Source: JBKQWK01 sp052139595 | GTDB taxonomy: Bacteria > Actinomycetota > Thermoleophilia > UBA2241 | Reading direction: 5' to 3' | Length of the DNA: 21,161 nt | NCBI GenBank assembly: GCA_052139595.1 | Contig: JBKQWK010000084.1 | Location: 1-21,161 of the forward strand | Part shown: one piece after another, positions 1 through 7,006 of the stretch | Layout of the letters: each line of letters begins with the position of its first letter | Numbering within the stretch: position 1 is the first letter of the stretch | Position numbers and translations under genes: made by a program | Notes under the pieces: model-generated | What the model was told of the DNA's origin: nothing | The model's input: the letters and a program-made list of their open reading frames with translations, nothing else | The model's database searches: none

Positions 1-688
1 GTTCGTAGAAATCGAGGCCCGACTCACCGCCCAGCAACGCTAGACGCGGCTCGTACTCGCGCACCGCCGGCTCAAGCTCGCTCAGCTCGCTGGTGGCAAC
101 ATACGGTGGATTGCTGACGATAACGTCAAAACGGGCGCCGACCGGAAGCCCATCGTAGAGGTCGCCGTGCACGAACTCGACACGATCGCTCAAACCGAGA
201 CGGGTGGCGTTGAGGCGGGCCATCTCGAGTGCCTTGTCGTCGAGTTCGGTTGCAACCACGCGCGCCGTCGGGTATTCAGTCGCCAGCGCCAAGGCAACAG
301 CGCCGCTGCCGGTACCGATGTCAAGCACCCGTGGCTGCTGAGCCCCGCTGGCAGCCAAACGGGCCAAAGCGACTTCAACCAGCGTTTCGGTCTCGGGCCG
401 CGGAATCAGCGTGCTGCGGTCGACCTGCAGCTCAATAGTGCGAAACGCCTTGCGACCGCGGATGTAGGCCACCGGTTCGTGTGCTTCGCGACGTTGAATG
501 TAGCCTTCAAAACGCGCCTGCTCACCGGCGTCGAGCAGGCGGTCGCTCTCAGCGTACAGCGCCTCGCGATGCAGACCGAGAGCCTCAGCAAGCAGAAGCT
601 CGGCGTCGAGGCGAGGCGAACTTGAACCGGACGCGCGCAGACGTACGGTCGCTGCCGTAATCGTCTCCTTGACCGTCACCGGTGTCAT
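1..688 (-). CDS. prmC: Peptide chain release factor N5-glutamine methyltransferase PrmC (partial, C-terminus cut by window edge)
   Basis: PrmC (HemK) uses S-adenosylmethionine to methylate the glutamine of the GGQ motif in release factors RF1 and RF2 in the cytoplasm. The frame reads about 229 residues before running off the window. An N-terminal helical domain that grips the release factor covers roughly residues 1-90. The SAM-binding loop VLDIGTGSGA is at 121-130 and the catalytic NPPY motif at 193-196; NPPY defines N5-glutamine methyltransferases and E. coli PrmC has it at a similar position. I chose the ATG at 688, 34 bases after the prfA stop; its SD is weak, so a nearby alternative start is possible. 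Lying directly behind prfA, the gene for its substrate, is the usual arrangement. About 50-60 C-terminal residues are missing only because the window ends. Confidence 0.95.
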   Translation of the reverse strand, partial: MTPVTVKETITAATVRLRASGSSSPRLDAELLLAEALGLHREALYAESDRLLDAGEQARFEGYIQRREAHEPVAYIRGRKAFRTIELQVDRSTLIPRPETETLVEVALARLAASGAQQPRVLDIGTGSGAVALALATEYPTARVVATELDDKALEMARLNATRLGLSDRVEFVHGDLYDGLPVGARFDVIVSNPPYVATSELSELEPAVREYEPRLALLGGESGLDFYE

Positions 689-722
689 CCCGGCGGTGCC
701 GGCTGCCCGTCGCCGCCGGCCA

Positions 723-1814
723 TTAGCCGGCCGCCACGCGGGCGAGCTGTTTGCGCCGATCTTCCGCTGCCAGCGCCTCGGTGAATTCATCGATGTCGCC
801 TTCGAGAATCTCGTAGAGGCGGTGCGAGGTGAGACCGATACGATGATCGCTGACGCGGTTCTGCTGAAAGTTGTAGGTGCGAATCTTCTGCGAGCGGTCA
901 CCGGTACCGACCATACTGCGACGCTGTTCGCTCAGCTCCTTATTTTGCTCCGCCTGAGCAATTTCGAAGAGGCGAGCGCGCAAAATACGTAATGCCTGTT
1001 CCTTGTTCTGGAGCTGGCTCTTCTCATCCTGACAGCTGACGACAAGGCCGGTCGGCAGGTGCGTAATGCGCACTGCCGAGTCAGTGGTGTTGACGGACTG
1101 GCCTCCAGGGCCGCTACTGCGAAAGATATCGATGCGCAGATCGTTGGCGTGAATCTCGACTTCAATGTCTTCTACCTCGGGCAGCACGGCAACGGTTACC
1201 GTCGAGGTGTGAATGCGACCCGCTGCTTCGGTGACCGGCACCCGCTGAACGCGGTGCACGCCACTCTCGTACTTGAATGCGGAGTACGCGCCTTGGCCGC
1301 GCACCTCCAAAATGACTTCCTTAAAGCCGCCAGCCTCGGCTTCATTGGTGCTCAACGCATCGACGGCAAAGCCTTTGGTCTGCGCATGCCGCATGTACAT
1401 GCGGCAAAGGTCACCGGCGAACAGGGCGGCTTCGTCGCCGCCAGCGCCGGCGCGAATCTCGATGATCACGTCTTTGCCATCGTTGGGATCGCAGGCGAGC
1501 ATCTGGGCGCGAATTTCTTCGGTCAGCTGGTCGACGAGTTCACGGTTGCCCTGCAGCTCGCCTTGCACATAAGCGCGCATTTCGTCGTCAATCTCGTCGT
1601 CGCCGGCCAGCAGTTCATCCGCATCAATGACCGCCTGCTGGGCGGCGCGGTACTTCTGCGTGAGCATGTAAGCCGGCTCGATCTCAGCATGCCGCCGCGC
1701 CGCCACCGTGTATCGCTTGTGATCGCCCAGTATCTCAGGATCGCTCAGCTGCTCCTGCACTTCGGCGTACGTACGCTCAATCTCGGCGATAAGGTTCTCG
1801 ATCATATCGGCCAC
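723..1814 (-). CDS. prfA: Peptide chain release factor 1 (RF1)
   Basis: RF1 ends translation at UAA and UAG codons on the ribosome. The protein has 363 residues, the normal family length. The PxT-type codon-recognition tripeptide is PVT at residues 193-195, which marks RF1 (RF2 has SPF). The peptidyl-tRNA hydrolysis motif GGQ is at 237-239 inside SSGPGGQSVNTT. The start is GTG at 1814: the sequence GGAAGGA sits five bases upstream, while the ATG three codons further in is too far from it. The gene follows the DUF1385 gene by 20 bases and precedes prmC by 34, so the factor and its methylase are probably co-transcribed. No key residue is missing. Identification is close to certain. Confidence 0.98.
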   Translation of the reverse strand: MADMIENLIAEIERTYAEVQEQLSDPEILGDHKRYTVAARRHAEIEPAYMLTQKYRAAQQAVIDADELLAGDDEIDDEMRAYVQGELQGNRELVDQLTEEIRAQMLACDPNDGKDVIIEIRAGAGGDEAALFAGDLCRMYMRHAQTKGFAVDALSTNEAEAGGFKEVILEVRGQGAYSAFKYESGVHRVQRVPVTEAAGRIHTSTVTVAVLPEVEDIEVEIHANDLRIDIFRSSGPGGQSVNTTDSAVRITHLPTGLVVSCQDEKSQLQNKEQALRILRARLFEIAQAEQNKELSEQRRSMVGTGDRSQKIRTYNFQQNRVSDHRIGLTSHRLYEILEGDIDEFTEALAAEDRRKQLARVAAG

Positions 1815-1834
1815 GGCAATCCTTCCCTGACCGT

Positions 1835-2794
1835 CTAAGCCATGATCTCGACGCCCTTGGCAAGTGGAGCGTCACGAGGTTCGAGATCAAGAACGCGCTC
1901 GAGGGCACTGATGGCGACCTCAAGCTGACCCTCGTCCGGTGGCCGCGTCGTCATCCACTGCAGGGCCAACCCCGGCGCCATGAGCACCCGCACGACAGGA
2001 TTCGTCTCGTGCTTGCCGGCGATCCTGATGATTTCATAGGAAATACCGGCGATAAACGGCACGAGCACGATACGGCTCAGAATGAGCACATACCACACCG
2101 GCCAGCGCACGAAGGCGAAAACGATGATCGAGACAACCATGACCACCAGGAGAAACGAGGTGCCGCAGCGCACGTGCAGTGTCTTGTACTTCTGACAGGC
2201 TGCCGGCGTCAGCGGGTCACCGTGCTCCAGGGCGTGGATGCTCATGTGTTCGGCGCCGTGGTATTCGAAGACTCGGCGCAGGTCGGGAATCCGGGTCACC
2301 AGAGCTAAGTAGGCGATGAAAATGGCTACCCGCACCAGACCTTCGACGAGCCAGAAGGCGATGCCGGTACCCAGCCAGGACTTGAAAATACCGGTGATGC
2401 CCAAGGGTGCAAGAAAGAAGAGCCCCACCGCCAGCGCCAGCGCCACGACCAGAGTCACGCTGATCTGCTTCTTGCTGAGCTGTTCCTCCTCTTCTCCCAG
2501 CGATTCGTTGGCCGATATGCTGATTGCTTTCGTGCCGATGACGAGACTCTCAACCAGGGCCACGACACCGCGCAGTACCGGCAGCTTCAGGATTGGATAT
2601 CGCTGCATCCAGCTGACCAGCGGCCACGAATGCACGGCGATGGTCGCATCCGGCTTGCGCACGGCCAGCGACCAGTTGCTCACACCGCGCATCATGACGC
2701 CTTCGATCACTGCTTGGCCACCGATGGCGGCCCGCCTGTGAGCCGCCCCAGCAACACAGACGACGACGCGTCTGTATCGATTCAGGGTCTTCAT
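1835..2794 (-). CDS. DUF1385 family membrane protein (YqhQ-like)
   Basis: This is a 319-residue member of the DUF1385 family, called YqhQ in Bacillus; its biochemical role is not established as far as I know. The family opening GGQAVIEGVMMRG is at residues 25-37. The central FEYHGAEHMSIHALE block (176-190), with its histidines and acidic residues, and the HVRCGTSF block (207-214) are conserved. Hydrophobic stretches near 112-136, 144-166, 213-229 and 233-257 look like membrane segments, so this is an inner-membrane protein. The ATG at 2794 is 34 bases after thyX and has only a weak SD, so the first 20 or so residues are uncertain; the family core starts at about residue 24. Its place just before prfA is conserved in many Gram-positive genomes, which suggests co-transcription but not a function. 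Confidence 0.9.
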   Translation of the reverse strand: MKTLNRYRRVVVCVAGAAHRRAAIGGQAVIEGVMMRGVSNWSLAVRKPDATIAVHSWPLVSWMQRYPILKLPVLRGVVALVESLVIGTKAISISANESLGEEEEQLSKKQISVTLVVALALAVGLFFLAPLGITGIFKSWLGTGIAFWLVEGLVRVAIFIAYLALVTRIPDLRRVFEYHGAEHMSIHALEHGDPLTPAACQKYKTLHVRCGTSFLLVVMVVSIIVFAFVRWPVWYVLILSRIVLVPFIAGISYEIIRIAGKHETNPVVRVLMAPGLALQWMTTRPPDEGQLEVAISALERVLDLEPRDAPLAKGVEIMA

Positions 2795-2828
2795 GCTTCA
2801 ACGGTCATCGACCGGCGACCGGCGAAGC

Positions 2829-3557
2829 TCACGTCGCCGGTCCGTCGACCTCGGCCGCACTGTACGGCTGACCACAGGTCATCTTGCCCTCCCGGCACTC
2901 ACCATAGAGGCAAGGCGGCCCACTGTAGGCAAACAGATGCGGTGAGATCTCCCGGACGATGGCCCGCATCCGCCAGGCAAGGGCATTGATCTCCCACTGC
3001 GCCCGCCGGCAACAGCGCACCGAAAAGAAATGGCGCAGTTCACGGGCGTTCATGGTGACGACGATCTTCGTCTCGGCCGCATTGGGCAGCACGAAGCGGG
3101 CGTCTTCTTGCACACTCTCTCGGCTGCGACCTTCGCCCAGACCGAGCTCCACAAGCTGATCGTACGCTGAGCGTGCCTGCTGCATTGCCGACAGAAAAAC
3201 CTGTTCTGCAGCCGCGTTGGCAGCAATCTTGGGCGGCACGACAAAGCTGTCGTCACCGCCAAAATGCACGTAACGTTGTGACTGCTGGTTGTAGCTGGCA
3301 AGACGGTGACGCACGAGCTGATGCGTGCAGGCCCGCGAGACGCCGTCGATGGCGAAGCTGAAGCTGGCATGCTCGAGCGCCGAAAGGTGACCCGAGCGCA
3401 CCAGGATGCCCACCAACGCGGCAACCTCGCTGTCGCTCATGCCCTGCTTCAGCTCGGCGGCCGAAACGGGTGCATAACAGAGCCGGCCGGCGATGGCCAC
3501 CGACCGGTCCGGGTCTGGCGTGTGCTGAAGAAGAGTGACGCGCAGCTGAGCGCTCAC
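2829..3557 (-). CDS. thyX: FAD-dependent thymidylate synthase ThyX
   Basis: ThyX makes dTMP from dUMP with methylenetetrahydrofolate, using reduced FAD as hydride donor. It is unrelated to ThyA, and genomes with ThyX often lack ThyA. The 242-residue protein carries the ThyX signature RHR followed by seven residues and Ser (residues 83-93), then CRRAQWEIN, and a C-terminal cysteine cluster GPPCLYGECREGKMTCG. The open frame extends upstream through rpmE, but the family begins at VTLLQHTPDP. I therefore start at GTG 3557, 13 bases after the rpmE stop, with a modest SD (CAGGC). The upstream 56 codons are a shadow of rpmE in another frame. Its place between rpmE and DUF1385 links nucleotide supply with the translation genes in one transcript. 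Confidence 0.96.
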   Translation of the reverse strand: MSAQLRVTLLQHTPDPDRSVAIAGRLCYAPVSAAELKQGMSDSEVAALVGILVRSGHLSALEHASFSFAIDGVSRACTHQLVRHRLASYNQQSQRYVHFGGDDSFVVPPKIAANAAAEQVFLSAMQQARSAYDQLVELGLGEGRSRESVQEDARFVLPNAAETKIVVTMNARELRHFFSVRCCRRAQWEINALAWRMRAIVREISPHLFAYSGPPCLYGECREGKMTCGQPYSAAEVDGPAT

Positions 3558-3570
3558 GTAGTCAGCCTGC

Positions 3571-3777
3571 TCAGCCGGCCTTCTTGACCATGCGCCGCTT
3601 GAAGCGCTCGACGCGACCGCCCGAGTCGACGAGCTTCTGCTTGCCGGTGTAGAACGGATGGCACTGCGAGCAAAGCTCGACGTGCAGCTCAGCCTTTGTG
3701 CTGCGCGTGACGAACGTGTTGCCACAGGAGCAGTGCACTGTCGCCTCGACGTAGTTCGGATGGATGTCTTTCTTCAT
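3571..3777 (-). CDS. rpmE: 50S ribosomal protein L31 (zinc-binding, C+ type)
   Basis: L31 bridges the large and small ribosomal subunits. The protein has 68 residues, starting MKKDIHPNY. Four cysteines, C16 and C18 in HCSCG and C36 and C39 in CSQCHPF, form the zinc site, so this is the zinc-bearing C+ form and not the zinc-free YtiA paralogue. The ATG at 3777 matches family starts and has an AAAGGA SD ten bases upstream. The frame is open for 24 more codons upstream, but that part does not look like L31. The gene follows rho after 132 bases, as in many bacteria, and precedes thyX by 13. The SD lies in the loop of a small hairpin, described separately. Confidence 0.97.
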   Translation of the reverse strand: MKKDIHPNYVEATVHCSCGNTFVTRSTKAELHVELCSQCHPFYTGKQKLVDSGGRVERFKRRMVKKAG

Positions 3778-3780
3778 GAG

Positions 3781-3799
3781 AACCGTTTCCTTTGCGGTT
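3781..3799 (-). promoter_or_regulatory. Small hairpin carrying the rpmE Shine-Dalgarno in its loop
   Basis: On the minus strand AACCG (3799-3795) pairs with CGGTT (3785-3781). The nine-base loop CAAAGGAAA holds the SD. The stem is five base pairs. This could present or mask the SD, for example in L31 autoregulation, but a stem this short may be chance. Confidence 0.3.
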
Positions 3800-3837
3800 G
3801 TCTGGCGTAGTGATCCCGCCCGCGTTTGGCGGAACAA

Positions 3838-3858
3838 GTATGGTAGCACGAACCATAC
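3838..3858 (-). promoter_or_regulatory. Perfect 7-bp inverted repeat upstream of rpmE (operator or RNA stem-loop)
   Basis: GTATGGT (3838-3844) and ACCATAC (3852-3858) are perfect reverse complements around a seven-base centre. The repeat lies between the rho stop and the rpmE start, about 60 bases before the rpmE ATG. It has no U-tract after it on the minus strand, so it is not a classical terminator. It is AT-rich relative to its surroundings and contains TANNNT-like elements. A protein-binding operator, a mRNA stem-loop or part of an rpmE promoter are all possible. It does not resemble the Zur box of Streptomyces that I remember. Confidence 0.4.
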
Positions 3859-3909
3859 CCAGCGAGTAACACAGTGCCGTCCGTCGACGACACCGAACGC
3901 CGGACTAGG

Positions 3910-5703
3910 CTAGCGCGAATTCTTCTGCAGCGCCGTCAGAAACTCGGCGTTGCTCTTGGTCTCGCGCACCTTGTTGATGAGCAGTTCGATGGCCGCGTTG
4001 GGGTCGAGCGCGTGCAGCACGCTGCGCAGCTTCCACACCATGGCCGCCTCGGCCGGCTCCATGAGCAGCTCCTCCTTGCGGGTGCCCGACATCTCGATAT
4101 CGATGGCCGGGAAGATGCGCTTATCGGCCAGCTTGCGGTCGAGCCGCAGCTCCATGTTACCGGTGCCCTTGAACTCCTCGAAGATGACCTCGTCCATGCG
4201 TGAACCGGTGTCGACCAGCGCGGTGGCGAGAATCGTCAGCGAACCGCCAAACTCGATGTTGCGTGCCGCGCCAAAGAACTTCTTCGGCGGATACAGCGCC
4301 GTGGAATCAACACCGCCGGAGAGAATGCGCCCCGACGCCGGTGTGTTGAGGTTGTAGGCCCGGGCCATGCGGGTAATCGAGTCGAGCAGCACGACCACGT
4401 CTTTGCCGATCTCGACCAGGCGCTTGACGCGATCAAGGACGAGCTCGGTGACCTGGACGTGGTTCTCGGACGGCTGGTCGAAGGTGCTGGCCACGACCTC
4501 GCCCTTGACCGAGCGCTGCATGTCGGTTACCTCTTCGGGGCGCTCGTCGACAAGCAGGACGATGAGATAGACCTCGGGATTGTTGGCGGTGATCGAGTTG
4601 GCCAGCTTCTTGAGGATCGTCGTCTTGCCCGCCTTCGGCGGCGAGACGATCAGGCCACGCTGGCCTTTGCCGATGGGTGCCATCAGATCGATGATACGCG
4701 CCGCCGTGTCGTGCTCTTCGGTCTCGAGGCGCAAACGTTCCTCGGGAAAGAGCGGCGTCAGCTGCTCGAAGAAGGGACGTTTGCGCGCCGCCTCGGGGTC
4801 CATGCCGTTGACCGTGTCGATCTTGAGCAGGGCGTTGTACTTCTCGTTATCTTTGGGCTCGCGCACCTGGCCCTGGATCTCGTCGCCGCGGCGCAGGCCG
4901 AAACGACGGATCTGGCTGAGCGACACGTAGACGTCATTGTCGCTCTGCGTATAACCCCTCGTGCGCAGAAAGCCGAAGCCATCGGGCAGCACGTCGAGCA
5001 AACCAGTGCGTGTGATAGGCGGCCCTTCTGGACGCCGTTCACGCGGCTCACCGCCGTTGCGATCGCCGCTGCTGCGCTCGCCACGGTCTTTGCCGCGGCG
5101 GCCGCGATCACGACCGTCCTTCTGGCCGTTGCTGCGCTCGCGCTGACCCGGCTCGGCGACACCAGTACCAGACTTGCCGCCGTCTGCCTTACCGGCCGCC
5201 TTGGCCGGCGCCGCGCCAGCGGCGGCAACGTTCGTGACCGCGGCGGTCGCGACCGACGCCTGTGCCAGCCCGCCATCATCGGCGGAAGCCTTTTCTAGAG
5301 CTGTTTCGCTCGGCTTGGCCGAGGCCGGGGCCGCCGGCGCAGCCGAAGCTGCTGGCGAGTCGGCGGCAGCAGACGCCGCCGGAGCGGCGCCGTCGCTTGA
5401 GCCTGAGACGCCGGCCGGGGCCGACGAAACCGGAGCAGGAGCAGCGCTCACCGCGGCAGCCGGTGTCACGACATCCTCAGCGATCGGTGTTGCTGGCGGT
5501 GCGCTGACCGGCGCTGTCGTCGGCAGCGGTGCTGCCGGTGGCGCAGTTGCCGCCGGTGGTTCACCGGCGGCGGGCTTCGCTTTTGGCGTTGCGCCGACAG
5601 TCGGCGCCGCAACGGGGTCAGTCGACGGCACGGTGACGCTCTGACCGGCGGACGACGTCTCGGTACCGGATTCCTTGTTAATCTGTTCTTCAGTGGTTTT
5701 CAT
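3910..5703 (-). CDS. rho: Transcription termination factor Rho, with long low-complexity N-terminus
   Basis: Rho is the hexameric RNA-dependent ATPase that ends transcription. The 597-residue protein has a cold-shock-like RNA-binding domain (about 232-300, with LPDGFGFLR and DVYVSLSQIRRFGLRRGD). The ATPase core has Walker A PPKAGKT at 355-361, Walker B DVVVLLD at 435-441, and the C-terminal region with LSGGVDSTAL, FFGAARNIE and GSRMDEVIFEEFKGTGN. Residues 25-185 are rich in Ala and Pro, and 186-228 in Arg, Gly, Asp and Glu. I see no helical Rho_N domain at the N-terminus, although many family members have one. The start ATG at 5703 (MKTTEEQ) is my choice; a GGAGG SD lies 18 bases upstream, separated by a short hairpin. 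A further 42 open codons upstream look like leader. The extension could serve as an extra RNA-binding or condensate-forming region, as inferred for other actinobacterial Rho proteins. Confidence 0.96.
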   Translation of the reverse strand: MKTTEEQINKESGTETSSAGQSVTVPSTDPVAAPTVGATPKAKPAAGEPPAATAPPAAPLPTTAPVSAPPATPIAEDVVTPAAAVSAAPAPVSSAPAGVSGSSDGAAPAASAAADSPAASAAPAAPASAKPSETALEKASADDGGLAQASVATAAVTNVAAAGAAPAKAAGKADGGKSGTGVAEPGQRERSNGQKDGRDRGRRGKDRGERSSGDRNGGEPRERRPEGPPITRTGLLDVLPDGFGFLRTRGYTQSDNDVYVSLSQIRRFGLRRGDEIQGQVREPKDNEKYNALLKIDTVNGMDPEAARKRPFFEQLTPLFPEERLRLETEEHDTAARIIDLMAPIGKGQRGLIVSPPKAGKTTILKKLANSITANNPEVYLIVLLVDERPEEVTDMQRSVKGEVVASTFDQPSENHVQVTELVLDRVKRLVEIGKDVVVLLDSITRMARAYNLNTPASGRILSGGVDSTALYPPKKFFGAARNIEFGGSLTILATALVDTGSRMDEVIFEEFKGTGNMELRLDRKLADKRIFPAIDIEMSGTRKEELLMEPAEAAMVWKLRSVLHALDPNAAIELLINKVRETKSNAEFLTALQKNSR

Positions 5704-5709
5704 GGTTGT

Positions 5710-5726
5710 GTCGGTGACCGACCTCC
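5710..5726 (-). promoter_or_regulatory. rho Shine-Dalgarno followed by a hairpin in the SD-to-ATG spacer
   Basis: On the minus strand GGAGG (5726-5722) is a strong SD but is 18 bases from the ATG at 5703, and no in-frame start codon is nearer. GTCGG (5722-5718), loop TCA, CCGAC (5714-5710) forms a five-pair hairpin inside that spacer. If it folds, the free GGAG would be about six bases from the ATG (ACAACC). This supports the chosen start and may regulate it. Confidence 0.4.
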
Positions 5727-5899
5727 GTAAGAATGTCGTGCGTCCGGCCGAGACGGGGGACGCCCCTGAACTGGTGTGTTGCCTCGAGTTGTCGCCGCGT
5801 TCCGCCAACGGGGAATCGCGTGGAGTCACTACCTACAGCTGCGCGTCGGGGGTGCGATGGGTGGTGTCAGTGAAGTGCGCCAGCGAGCAGCGTTTGTTC

Positions 5900-5930
5900 A
5901 TCATACCCCATTTGCCGCCCGCTTTGTCAT
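5900..5930 (-). promoter_or_regulatory. Candidate sigma-70-type promoter for rho
   Basis: On the minus strand TATGAT (5905-5900) matches TATAAT at five of six positions. ATGACA (5930-5925) matches TTGACA at five of six. The spacing is 19 bases, slightly long. The start of transcription would be near 5893. Confidence 0.4.
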
Positions 5931-6013
5931 GCAAGTATGCGACACGTCGGCCGGGATTACCAGTAGTTGCTCGGACCAACGACAGCGGGATGGCGTTTTG
6001 TCCACGGTTACGC

Positions 6014-7006
6014 TCAGCGATCAACGGTCGGCCGTACATCCGACTTGGTCACCGACCGGGTCATCAGTCCTGCCGACGGCTGAGTCGTCTGCTCGTCCGC
6101 CAATCGATGAGATTCGCTCACTGCCTGCAGGATGGCGGTCATAACCGTCTTAACCGCGGCGTCGATGTCGCGGTTATCCACCACGGTCACGTTGTACTGC
6201 GACGCCCGGGCAAGAATGTACTTCTGGATGCGCCGGATCTGGGCGAAGTGAGCCAGGTAACGCTGCAGTGGACGAACGCCACCGGTCTCGAATTCGCGCA
6301 CGGCAAAATGGCTGCGGTGGCGATCGGGGTCCGCGATGCTGAGCACGAACTCAAGAACCAGCGCGTCGTGCCAACGAGAGTGGTCGAGAAAACCGGGCAC
6401 CACATGCACGCCTTCGAGGACGATGCTCTGCGCCTCCTCGAGGGCGCGTTCGACGACTGCCTCTATGCCCACACAGACGTCCTTCGTCTGCTCAATAAAG
6501 CCCATCTTGCTGAGGTCGGTGCCGCGGGGCATGGGCGCGCGAACCGCGGCCGCAGCATCGAACGAACTGGTATGAATGGCCGGCATCAGGTCGACCGAAA
6601 AGAAGGCGCGCATGACCTGGCGAATCGTGTCTGTCGAAGAAATACGCACGATGCCGAGGCGATGAGCGACCTGCGAGGCAAGCGTACTCTTGCCGACGCC
6701 GGTCGTACCGCCGATGAGGATGATGAGCGGCCTCTCCAGCCGCCAGAGTTGCTGCCACTGGACGAAACTCGAGATCAGGGCGTTGCCCTCGACTTGGCCG
6801 AGTGCGTCACAGGCTATCGTCCGTAGACGCGCCAGGGTGACGGCGCCGCCGCCCGTGCGGTGCAGGTAGCGCTCAACCGCAGCGGCAACATCGTAGGCCA
6901 GCTCCGGCGGCAAACCGGTGGACATGAGCGACTGCGCCATAAGCCCCTTGCTGAACGGCAGCGTGGCCTGCGGATCGACGACAACGAAGCTGTTTTCGTC
7001 GATCAT
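6014..7006 (-). CDS. pgk2: 2-phosphoglycerate kinase (forms 2,3-diphosphoglycerate)
   Basis: This enzyme transfers phosphate from ATP to 2-phosphoglycerate to give 2,3-diphosphoglycerate, the first step of cyclic 2,3-diphosphoglycerate synthesis known from methanogens. The 330-residue protein begins with an ATP-cone-like region (about 5-85, with LPFSKGLMAQSLMSTG), as in archaeal 2-phosphoglycerate kinases. A P-loop kinase domain follows, with Walker A GGTTGVGKST at 99-108 and the ISSTDTIRQVMRAF block from about 121. The ATG at 7006 follows the TGA of the cDPG synthetase gene directly, with GGGGAGG five bases upstream, so translation is probably coupled. It is the last gene of its cluster; 310 bases separate it from rho. 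Family membership is clear from the two-domain layout. The exact substrate is inferred from family and from the synthetase next to it. Confidence 0.87.
   Translation of the reverse strand: MIDENSFVVVDPQATLPFSKGLMAQSLMSTGLPPELAYDVAAAVERYLHRTGGGAVTLARLRTIACDALGQVEGNALISSFVQWQQLWRLERPLIILIGGTTGVGKSTLASQVAHRLGIVRISSTDTIRQVMRAFFSVDLMPAIHTSSFDAAAAVRAPMPRGTDLSKMGFIEQTKDVCVGIEAVVERALEEAQSIVLEGVHVVPGFLDHSRWHDALVLEFVLSIADPDRHRSHFAVREFETGGVRPLQRYLAHFAQIRRIQKYILARASQYNVTVVDNRDIDAAVKTVMTAILQAVSESHRLADEQTTQPSAGLMTRSVTKSDVRPTVDR

Larger units (their letters stand above)
5704..6013. other. 310-base intergenic region: rho leader
   Basis: I see no credible gene here between the 2-phosphoglycerate kinase stop and the rho start. 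A 68-codon minus-strand frame (5833-6039) has no recognisable features and overlaps the kinase end. The stretch holds a candidate promoter (5900-5930), which would give a leader of roughly 190 bases, and the rho SD with its hairpin (5710-5726). A long leader fits the common autoregulation of rho, but no specific Rho-binding site can be proven by eye. Confidence 0.6.

Noticed and set aside
1059..1838. 259-codon plus-strand open frame opposite prfA
   Set aside because: Antisense shadow of prfA, with no domain-like pattern and no SD.
3558..3725. Extended N-terminus of ThyX through rpmE
   Set aside because: The 56 added residues are Ser/Arg/Ala-rich, unlike ThyX, and lie wholly over the rpmE region in another frame; the GTG at 3557 fits the family.
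5040..5180. Repeat array in the Arg/Gly-coding part of rho
   Set aside because: Repeated-looking GC-rich words come from Arg, Gly and Asp codons; there is no regular unit length.
5174..5644. Ala/Gly-rich plus-strand frame opposite the N-terminus of rho
   Set aside because: It is the antisense reading of the Ala/Pro-rich rho segment; low complexity on one strand gives low complexity on the other.
5833..6039. 68-codon minus-strand frame in the rho leader
   Set aside because: No recognisable motif, overlaps the end of the 2-phosphoglycerate kinase gene and contains the better-supported rho promoter.
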